A stretch of 64,000 bases of DNA from assembly GCA_041394725.1 (NCBI GenBank), contig JAWKHR010000020.1:1-64000 (forward strand), given 5' to 3'. Below, in pieces: positions 57,928 through 64,000 of the stretch. Position 1 is the first letter of the stretch; each line of letters opens with the position of its first letter. Both the position numbers and the translations under genes were made by a program. This DNA is from JAWKHR01 sp041394725. Its GTDB lineage: Bacteria; Acidobacteriota; Vicinamibacteria; Vicinamibacterales; SCN-69-37. Under the pieces are notes generated by a model. That model saw nothing but the letters and a program-made list of their open reading frames with translations, had not been told where the DNA came from and searched no databases.

Positions 57928-59206
57928 GTCGGTGCACCGCGGCGTGGCGCCGCGCGATCGCGGCGTCGTAGAGGCCCGTGAGCGCGGCCGCGCTCGCCCG
58001 CCAGTCGTGCGCGCGCTCCACGAAGGCGCGCCCGGCCCGGCCCAGCCGGTCGCGCGCGGCGGCATCGTCGAGCAGCGCGAGCGTGGCCCGGGCGAAGCCC
58101 TCGGCGTCCCCGGCCACCAGGGCCGGCGCGTCGGGCCCCGGGTCGAGGCCCGCGACCGCCGACGGCGTGGCGACCACCGGCGTGGCGCACCCGAACGCCT
58201 CGAGCACCTTGTTCTGGATCCCGACGCCGTAGCGGATCGGCGCCACGGCCAGCGTCGCGCGCCGGAGGTAGGGCCGGATGTCGTCCACCGTCCCGGTGAC
58301 GACGACGCGGGGCCCGCCGGCGCCGGCCGCGGCGGATCCGCCGCCCGACTCCGCGGCGAGATCCGGCGGCGGGTCCTGGCCCACCACCTGCACGCGCGCG
58401 TCGGGGCGGACCGCCCACACGCGCGGCATCACCTCGCGGAGCAGCCACCGCACGGCGGTGACGTTGGCGTGGTAGCTCATCTTGCCGGTGACGACGATCG
58501 TGGCCGGGTCGCGCGGATCGCCGGCCGGGCTGAAGTAGTCGAGGTCGAGGCCGTTGCGCAGGACGTCCACGTGCAGGCCGGGATCCGACGGCGACGCCTG
58601 CCGGCGCATCAGCGCCTCCAGGTCCTCGCGGTCGCGCGGCGAGGTGACGACCACGCCGTCGAACCGCGACGCCGCACGGCCCTCGCAGCGCTCCGTGCGC
58701 CCGAGCTCGAAGCGCGCGGCGATCCGCGCCAGCCGCGCCTCGCTCTCGCGCGCGGTCAGGCGGAACAGCCGGCTGATGCAGTCCACCGCGTCCCAGACCA
58801 GCGCCGGCCGACCGGTGGCGGCGCCCGGCCCGTCGGCGAGCGCCAGGCCGTAGCGCACGCCGCGCAGGTGCTCGACGTGCACGACGTCGAACCCGCCCCC
58901 GGCGACCGCCGTGCCCAGTCGCGCGGCCAGGCGCGCGCTCCAGCTGAACCGCGCCTGGAGCGGCTCCGATCCGGGCAGCGCGCGCACGCAGTTCCAGGCC
59001 GATCGCAGCGCCGGCAGCGGCTCGGCAATCACCGCGCGGATGCCGGGCCAGCCGGCCAGCGCGTCCACGAGCCCGCGCTCCCCGGCATCCCGCCACAGCG
59101 TGCCGACCGTGACGTCGTGCCCGCCCGCCCCGAGCGCCCGGATCAGGTGGTACGACCGCGTCCGGATGCGGCTCGGCGCGTACGGCACGATGAAGAGAAT
59201 CCTCAG
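57920..59206 (-). CDS. GT4-like glycosyltransferase with probable CTG start
   Basis: This 428-residue GT-B protein should begin (CTG)RILFIVPYAPSRIRTRSYHLIRAL. The CTG at 59206-59204 overlaps the upstream TGA as CTGA. No ATG, GTG or TTG lies near it upstream, while the next GTG (59188) would remove the first beta strand RILFI. The upstream neighbour begins MRILFLSQLLPWPLDAGPKIRA, the same pattern. The donor half has TIVVTGKMSYHANVTAVRWLLREVMPRV and LAVAPIRYGVGIQNKVLEAFGCATPVVAT, typical of the GT4 branch with a 'sugar transferase, PEP-CTERM/EpsH1-associated'-like look. The two genes are related and adjacent. Confidence 0.88.
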   Translation of the reverse strand: MRILFIVPYAPSRIRTRSYHLIRALGAGGHDVTVGTLWRDAGERGLVDALAGWPGIRAVIAEPLPALRSAWNCVRALPGSEPLQARFSWSARLAARLGTAVAGGGFDVVHVEHLRGVRYGLALADGPGAATGRPALVWDAVDCISRLFRLTARESEARLARIAARFELGRTERCEGRAASRFDGVVVTSPRDREDLEALMRRQASPSDPGLHVDVLRNGLDLDYFSPAGDPRDPATIVVTGKMSYHANVTAVRWLLREVMPRVWAVRPDARVQVVGQDPPPDLAAESGGGSAAAGAGGPRVVVTGTVDDIRPYLRRATLAVAPIRYGVGIQNKVLEAFGCATPVVATPSAVAGLDPGPDAPALVAGDAEGFARATLALLDDAAARDRLGRAGRAFVERAHDWRASAAALTGLYDAAIARRHAAVHRHA

Positions 59207-60435
59207 CGGTACACCTGGTCCCAGGCGCCGTAGGTCCGGCGCCAGTCGTACCGGGCCTCGACGGTCGCCCGGCCGCCGGCGGCGATCCGGTCCGCCAGCG
59301 CGCGATCGCGCAGCACGGCGATCAGCCGATCCGCGAACGTCACCTCGTCGTCGGCCAGCCGCAGGTTCTCGCCGTCCTCGGCCGCCAGCCCCTCGGCCCC
59401 GAGCGTCGTGGAAACGACCGGAATCGCGTGGCTCCACGCGTCGAGGATCTTCACGCGCATGCCCGCGCCACTCAGCAGCGGGACGATGCAGGCGGCCGTC
59501 TCCTCGAGGTGCCGCGTGGGATCAGCCACGTACCCGGTCACCTCGATCCGCGGCGCCGTCGCGGCGCTCAGCCGCCCAGGCGCAGTCGCGGCTCTCGGCC
59601 GCCCAGGCGCCGTCGCGGCTCGAAGCCAGCGCGGCGCGCCCTTGCCGATCACCGTCAGCACCGCGCCCGGCACGGCGGCCGCCACGCGCGGCCAGACGCG
59701 ATCGACGAACCAGCGCAGCCCCTCCGCGTTCGGCGGCCAGTGCAGGCCGCCGAGGAACGTCACGCGGAACGGCGCCGGACGCCGCAGGGCGGGTCGCGCC
59801 GACGGATCGACCGCGATGGGAATCAGCGGGTGCCGGTCCGCGCCGGCGCCGGGGCCGCACACCGCGTCGCGATCCTCGCGCGTGACCCAGACCGTGCGGG
59901 TGAACCGGTCCACGACGGCGCGCTCGAAGCCGGCCAGCTTGCGCGCCTCGGCGCGGAGCAGGCCGCGCACGATCGGGTTGCGGCTGTGCGCCGCCAGCCG
60001 GTCCGGCACCTTGAACACGGCGTTGTGCTGGTCGAGCACCGTGAAGCCGACCGTCGTGTTCGACGCCGCCGGCGCCATCCAGAGCTGGTCGGCGTGCAGC
60101 GCGTCGAACGTGCGCTCGTGCGTGAGCCGCGCCACCGCGCGCGCCATCGCCGGGCTGCGGTCACGCCGGATCAGGAACGGCTCGCGCGACACCGCGCTCC
60201 GCATCCCGTCGCGGACGTCACGCCATCGGCTCCGCGCGATGGGCACGGTGACGACCGATCGGCACCAGCGTTCCAGCGTCCGCACGTGCTCGGGCCGGTC
60301 GTCCGGCCGCGCCCGGCAGAGCAGCGTGACCTCGTGTCCCGCCGCCACCAGGTGCCGCAGCACGTAGAAGGCCCGGATCTTCGGGCCCGCGTCGAGCGGC
60401 CAGGGCAGCAGCTGGGACAGGAAGAGGATGCGCAC
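59203..60435 (-). CDS. GT4-family glycosyltransferase with 9-residue internal repeats
   Basis: This 410-residue GT-B enzyme opens MRILFLSQLLPWPLDAGPKIRAFYVLRHL and has the donor half VTFLGGLHWPPNAEGLRWFVDRVWPRV and VPLLSGAGMRVKILDAWSHAIPVVSTTLGAEGL. Between VIGKGAP and IEVTGYV it contains tandem nine-residue units (RAATAPGRP, RAATAPGRL, SAATAP) encoded by 27-bp repeats, where relatives such as the next gene have only a short loop. The neighbour at 57920-59206 is a relative. The gap to the nucleotidyltransferase gene is 21 bases. Confidence 0.9.
   Translation of the reverse strand: MRILFLSQLLPWPLDAGPKIRAFYVLRHLVAAGHEVTLLCRARPDDRPEHVRTLERWCRSVVTVPIARSRWRDVRDGMRSAVSREPFLIRRDRSPAMARAVARLTHERTFDALHADQLWMAPAASNTTVGFTVLDQHNAVFKVPDRLAAHSRNPIVRGLLRAEARKLAGFERAVVDRFTRTVWVTREDRDAVCGPGAGADRHPLIPIAVDPSARPALRRPAPFRVTFLGGLHWPPNAEGLRWFVDRVWPRVAAAVPGAVLTVIGKGAPRWLRAATAPGRPRAATAPGRLSAATAPRIEVTGYVADPTRHLEETAACIVPLLSGAGMRVKILDAWSHAIPVVSTTLGAEGLAAEDGENLRLADDEVTFADRLIAVLRDRALADRIAAGGRATVEARYDWRRTYGAWDQVYR
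59553..59627. repeat. 27-bp tandem repeat inside a glycosyltransferase gene
   Basis: Two full 27-bp copies (59553-59579, 59580-59606) and a partial third start GCGCMGTCGCGGC and contain CCGCCCAG. They keep the reading frame, adding nine residues each in a surface loop of the donor domain. The unit length matches the repeats at 17692 and 37314, though the sequences differ. Confidence 0.85.
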
Positions 60436-60456
60436 GTCGGTGCGGCCCGCCGGGGC

Positions 60457-61206
60457 TCAGGCGCCGCGCTCCAGCTCGTCGAGCTCGAGGATCTCCTGGT
60501 AGGTGCCGAGGTCGCGGAACGTACCCTCCGGCATCGAGACGCCCCGCAGCCGGAGGCCGGCCGCGATCGCGTCGTTCAGGATCCGCGCGAAGTCGTTCTC
60601 GCCCCGCTCGACCGCGTCGTGCAGGAACTCGGTGAACGGCGGCCGCCAGATGAGGCACCCCCACATCTCGCGGAGCGTCGTGTGCGCCGGCTTGTCCACG
60701 ACCTCGAGGACCCGGCCGTCGCCGTCCACGTGCACCATGCCGAACTTCTCTGGCCGCGTCGTCGGAAACAGCACCAGCACCACGTCGTCGTCGGGCGCCG
60801 AGCCGGCCCACGCGCGCGCGAAGACGTCGTGCGGCTCCATGATCGTGTCCGGCATCCCGAAGAACACCACGCGGTCGCGCACCTGGTGGTAGCCGGCGTC
60901 GAGCGCGTCGGCCAGTCCCGGCGACGTGGACGCGCCGCGGGCCCGCGCGGGCTCCTGAACGACGTAGGTGAGGTCGCAGCCGAAGCGGCGGCCGTTCCCG
61001 AAGTAGCCGATGAGCTGCGCCTTCGTCTCGTTGATGACGACGACGATGTCGGTCACGCCCGCCGTGACGAGCCCGTCCACCACGAACTGCGACACCGGCT
61101 TGTAGCGGTTGTCGCGGATGATCGGGTACAGCTCCTTCGGGTACGGCAGCCCCAGGCGCACGCCCTTGCCGGCGGCGGGAACCAGGCCGATCGCACGCGG
61201 GGTCAT
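60457..61206 (-). CDS. Sugar-phosphate nucleotidyltransferase
   Basis: This 249-residue enzyme has AIGLVPAAGKGVRLGLPYPKELYPI, the nucleotide loop, then VTDIVVVINETKAQLIGYFG, GASTSPGLADALDAGY and VFFGMPDTIMEP, where Asp of MPDT is the metal residue. It ends GTFRDLGTYQEILE. The pattern is that of the glucose-1-phosphate thymidylyltransferase/uridylyltransferase-like group, but the loop PAAGKGVRLG is slightly unusual, so the sugar is uncertain. It supplies an activated sugar for the polymer. No downstream dehydratase is present. It lies 93 bp after the O-antigen ligase gene; nothing notable was seen in that gap. Confidence 0.88.
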   Translation of the reverse strand: MTPRAIGLVPAAGKGVRLGLPYPKELYPIIRDNRYKPVSQFVVDGLVTAGVTDIVVVINETKAQLIGYFGNGRRFGCDLTYVVQEPARARGASTSPGLADALDAGYHQVRDRVVFFGMPDTIMEPHDVFARAWAGSAPDDDVVLVLFPTTRPEKFGMVHVDGDGRVLEVVDKPAHTTLREMWGCLIWRPPFTEFLHDAVERGENDFARILNDAIAAGLRLRGVSMPEGTFRDLGTYQEILELDELERGA

Positions 61207-61299
61207 GACAGGGCCTCTCTGGTCATCAGTCGTCCGCTCCTCTTCGCTGCCCGGGTCGGTCGCCGTGAGCGCCGCGGTCGCGTCGGCGCAGGGCCCGCC

Positions 61300-62817
61300 T
61301 CACCATTCGCAGACCGAGTCCCCGGCCGGTGGCCGGAGCCCGAGCGTGATCAGCCGCGGGTGGGTGCGCACGGCGGGCATCGCCCGCGGCACGCGCGGCG
61401 CGACCGGCGCGCGCGGCGCCAGCCGCCGGATCGCCACCACGCCGCCCAGGAACACCCAGAACAGCAGGCTCGACCGGAAGCCCGGGAGGCCGATGTTGTA
61501 GGCGAACGGCACGATCCAGTCGGCGAGGAAGCCCGCCGCGAGCGACCCGGCCAGCCCGCCGAGCGCGCCCACCAGGTAGGCCTGCTCGAACCCGCCGGTC
61601 ACCACGCGCCGCAGCCGCAGCGCGCTCACCGCCACGGCCGCGGCGAACCAGCCGAACACCAGCAGGCCGACGACGCCCGTCTGCGCGAGCAGGTCGATGT
61701 AGGTGTTGTGGGAGCTGAACCGGACGTACCAGCCGAGGATCGGGTACAGCAGCGTGTAGTAGTAGTAGTTCGCCGGCCCGAGCCCCAGCCACGGATCGCG
61801 CGCGATGACCTGCCCCAGGACCGAGAGCGCCTCGAGCCGCGTCATCAGGCTGTAGCTTTCGCCCGACGCCAGCCGCGCGTAGAGCGGCCCGCCCACCACC
61901 ATCGCCGGCGCGGCGGCCAGCAGGGCCGCGCCCGCGCTGAACCACGGGAACCGCAGGCACACGATCGTGCCGAGCGCCACGAGCGGCGGGAGCCAGCCCG
62001 ACGCCCACGAGAACGCGAGCCCGAGCCCGCGCCCGAGCGCGAGGAGCACCACCGCCAGCAGCGCGGCGCGCGCGGGCATCGAGAGGTCGCGGTTGCACAG
62101 GGCCTGGCTCGCGGACACGGCGACGATCCACGTCCAGAAGAGGCTGCCGATCGACTCCGGCCTGATCACGCGGCCGATGTAGAGGCTGGCCGGCGCCGGC
62201 ACCATCACGAGCAGCGTCGTGATCGCGCCGACGATGACGAACAGCCACGTCAGCCGGCGCAGGTCCGCCACCGATCGCAGGTCGTAGGCGACGACCAGGA
62301 ACAGCCCGCCCGACATCAGGAACAGCGCGAGGCCGGCCAGCTGCGCGCTCATCGGGGCCGCCGGCGTCGGGAACCACGGATACTGCCCGACGATGAACGC
62401 GAGCACGGCGACCACGAGGAACGCGACGAGCGAGAGCGCGACGCCGGAGCGGTCCATCACCATCGGCCGGAACGCGAGCACGCGGCGCAGCACCCACGTG
62501 GCGCAGAGCAGCATCGCGATCGGAACGCTGGCGCCGATCGATCGGCCGCCGGCCGGCACCTCCAGCGGCACGGCCACCGCGACCAGCAGCAGCAGCGCGA
62601 GGCCGGCCACCCGGGCGCGGCTGGCCACGGTGATGGCGACCAGGCCGGCGGCGAGCAGGGCCGCCGCGCCGGCGAGCCGGAGGTAGTCGTCCGGGCTGAG
62701 CACCGCGCCCGCGGCCACCGCCGCGGCCGCCGCGGCGATCCAGGCCGCCGACCTGACGAACCGCCCCGGCCCCGGGCTCCAGTCGATGACGCCGGGGCTG
62801 GCCATCGCGCCCCTCAT
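61300..62817 (-). CDS. O-antigen ligase/polymerase-family membrane protein (Wzy-like)
   Basis: This 505-residue protein has about twelve hydrophobic helices and the large periplasmic loop before the C-terminal third. SYSLMTRLEALSVLGQVIARDPWLGLGPANYYYY and RFSSHNTYIDLLAQTGVVGLLVF are the conserved Wzy_C-type segments, with the R/H-rich HNTYID turn. Such proteins polymerise or ligate lipid-linked glycans on the periplasmic side. Its presence together with a Wzm/Wzt exporter is unusual. The start ATG 62817 overlaps the acyltransferase stop by 4 bases. Confidence 0.9.
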   Translation of the reverse strand: MRGAMASPGVIDWSPGPGRFVRSAAWIAAAAAAVAAGAVLSPDDYLRLAGAAALLAAGLVAITVASRARVAGLALLLLVAVAVPLEVPAGGRSIGASVPIAMLLCATWVLRRVLAFRPMVMDRSGVALSLVAFLVVAVLAFIVGQYPWFPTPAAPMSAQLAGLALFLMSGGLFLVVAYDLRSVADLRRLTWLFVIVGAITTLLVMVPAPASLYIGRVIRPESIGSLFWTWIVAVSASQALCNRDLSMPARAALLAVVLLALGRGLGLAFSWASGWLPPLVALGTIVCLRFPWFSAGAALLAAAPAMVVGGPLYARLASGESYSLMTRLEALSVLGQVIARDPWLGLGPANYYYYTLLYPILGWYVRFSSHNTYIDLLAQTGVVGLLVFGWFAAAVAVSALRLRRVVTGGFEQAYLVGALGGLAGSLAAGFLADWIVPFAYNIGLPGFRSSLLFWVFLGGVVAIRRLAPRAPVAPRVPRAMPAVRTHPRLITLGLRPPAGDSVCEW

Positions 62818-63584
62818 GCCTCGACCTCGACCGCCAGGTGCACGAGCTCCGGCGCCGGCCGCGGCCGGTCGCCGACCAGCCGCAGCACGCGCGCCGGCGT
62901 GCCGCCGACGACGGTGCCGGCCGGCACGTCGCGCGTGACCACGGCGCCCGCGGCCACCACCGCCCCGCGCCCGATGGTGACGCCGTCGGTGACGATCGCG
63001 CCCGACCCGATCCACACGTCGTCCTCGATCGTGATGCCGCGCGCCGTGATGCCCTGGTCCACGAACGGACGCGACGGGTCGTCGAACACGTGATCGACGG
63101 CGACGATCTGCACGAACGGCGACGTGTACACCCGATCGCCGATCTGCACGCCGCCCTGGCCGCGGATCACGTTGTACTCGCCGATCAGCGAGCGCGCGCC
63201 GATCGTGATGCCCGCGCGGGGCAGGTCGCGGAAGTTGTAGACGTGCAGCACGGATCCATGCATGACGAGCGTGTCGGGCCCGATCCGGATGCCGCCCGGG
63301 CACGCGTGGAGGTAGACACCCTGGTCGAGGTACGCGCCGTGGTCGAGCGTGATCCGGTCGGCGAATCGCAGCCGGACGCCCCGTTCGATGGCCGCGAGAC
63401 CGCGCATGCGGAGGATCAGCCGGTAGCAGACCGCGCGGATGGCCAGCCCCACGGGCGTCGGGATCCACCCCACCGCGCCGGTCACCGCCTGCTCGATCGC
63501 GTAGCGCCAGGGATTCGACGCCTGGCGCCGCACGTACAGCCCCAGGCGGCTGGCCGCGCTCCGCGTGTCGGGCCGCGACGCCAT
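62814..63584 (-). CDS. Left-handed beta-helix acyltransferase (WcaF/LbH type)
   Basis: This 256-residue protein has hexapeptide repeats starting near LRFADRITLDHGAYLDQGVYLHA and continuing to the signature WIGSGAIVTDGVTIGRGAVVAAGAVVTRDVPAGTVVGGTPARVL. Between them lies VDHVFDDPSRPF, with the histidine that is probably catalytic in this family. It should O-acetylate a sugar of the polymer. It is a relative of the acyltransferase at 27051-27707. The gap to the BY-kinase gene is 4 bases. Confidence 0.9.
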   Translation of the reverse strand: MASRPDTRSAASRLGLYVRRQASNPWRYAIEQAVTGAVGWIPTPVGLAIRAVCYRLILRMRGLAAIERGVRLRFADRITLDHGAYLDQGVYLHACPGGIRIGPDTLVMHGSVLHVYNFRDLPRAGITIGARSLIGEYNVIRGQGGVQIGDRVYTSPFVQIVAVDHVFDDPSRPFVDQGITARGITIEDDVWIGSGAIVTDGVTIGRGAVVAAGAVVTRDVPAGTVVGGTPARVLRLVGDRPRPAPELVHLAVEVEA

Positions 63585-63588
63585 CGGT

Positions 63589-64000
63589 CTAGGTCGAGAC
63601 CTCGCTGGCGGCGGCGGCGTACGCGTAGTAGTAGCCGCCCTGCGACTCCGGCGACTCGCTGCCGTTGAGCACCGCGCCGAGCAGCGTGACGCCCGACGTC
63701 TCGAGCACCGAGCACGTGCGGCGGAGCAGGTCCTTCGACGTCTGGCCGGCGCGCACGACGAGCAGCGCGCCGTCCGTCTTCGCGCCGACGATCCGGGCGT
63801 CGGCCATCGTCGCGGCCGGCGGCGTGTCCACGATGACGAAGCTGAACGCCTCGGTCATCTCGGTGAGGAACCGGCCGAGCCGCGCCGAGTTGAGCAACGC
63901 GACCGGGTTCGGCGCCGTCGGCCCGACGCCGACGACGTAGAGCGAGTCCAGGTCGGTCTGGTGAATCGTGGGCTGCGACACGTGGCCGGCGAGGAACAGG
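63589..64000 (-). CDS. BY-kinase/CpsD-CapB-type tyrosine autokinase (C-terminal part; 5' end outside window)
   Basis: The window holds only the last 137 or so residues: LFLAGHVSQPTIH, then LDSLYVVGVGPTAPNPVALLNSARLGRFLTEM (the typical P-N-P-x2-L-L-x-S/N-S stretch), the Walker B-like FVIVDTPPAATMADARIV and GALLVVRAGQTSKDLLRR. The tail ends GGYYYAYAAAASEVST, a short tyrosine cluster like those autophosphorylated in BY-kinases. These kinases control chain length and assembly of polysaccharide with Wza/Wzc systems. The Walker A motif would lie outside the window. It is the most upstream gene seen of the large EPS operon. Confidence 0.87.
   Translation of the reverse strand, partial: LFLAGHVSQPTIHQTDLDSLYVVGVGPTAPNPVALLNSARLGRFLTEMTEAFSFVIVDTPPAATMADARIVGAKTDGALLVVRAGQTSKDLLRRTCSVLETSGVTLLGAVLNGSESPESQGGYYYAYAAAASEVST

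Noticed and set aside
1..64000. tRNA, rRNA, integrase, transposase or phage genes
   Set aside because: I looked for tRNA-like cloverleaf ends and for recombinase or transposase motifs in the translations and found none I could support.

Overview
This is a very GC-rich chromosomal segment whose gene content fits Acidobacteriota, probably close to Vicinamibacteria. The main pointers are two ATP-ase-less, MacB/FtsX-type 'orphan' permeases (one with its own PadR repressor), a bacterial alpha-2-macroglobulin paired with PBP1C, a PEP-CTERM protein, and a very large exopolysaccharide locus. This placement is inferred from gene families only; no rRNA or marker gene lies in the window.

Left part (1-27 kb), accessory and envelope genes. 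An HxlR repressor (cut by the window edge) and a DinB-fold protein diverge across two matching palindromes. A PadR-permease pair follows, then a CoA-type Nudix hydrolase, an MBOAT/SGNH polysaccharide acylation pair, and an alpha-2-macroglobulin/pbpC operon with an intact CAEQ thioester. Next come a GxxExxY gene framed by oppositely oriented minisatellites, a YgjP-type metallopeptidase, and a TetR-TolC-HlyD-RND tripartite efflux operon followed by a second orphan permease. Two palindromic elements with the same ends (GGGGGACGGG...CCCGTCCCCC) sit exactly on gene boundaries at 1015-1231 and 24421-24534.

Right part (27-64 kb), exopolysaccharide synthesis. One minus-strand block (about 37.3 to 27.1 kb) carries hddC, hddA, six glycosyltransferases or related sugar-transfer proteins, a radical SAM/SPASM protein and an acyltransferase. 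Divergent from it are gmhA and galE, so GDP-heptose and UDP-galactose precursors are probable, although no gmhB is present. A second minus-strand block (from beyond the right edge to about 40 kb) carries a BY-kinase, an acyltransferase, an O-antigen ligase/polymerase, a nucleotidyltransferase, a polyprenyl-phosphate sugar transferase, a Wzm/Wzt ABC exporter, two Wza-like SLBB proteins, a DUF5060 glycoside hydrolase, two sugar-modifying enzymes and eight glycosyltransferases. A PEP-CTERM protein gene lies just downstream. The block therefore mixes parts of Wzy-dependent and ABC-dependent export.

Almost every junction in these operons is a 4-base ATGA or GTGA stop/start overlap. At three junctions the overlap is CTGA, and for two of the genes concerned a CTG start best preserves the protein N-terminus. 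Several 27-bp tandem repeats occur both between and inside genes. No tRNA, rRNA, transposase, integrase or CRISPR array was found.
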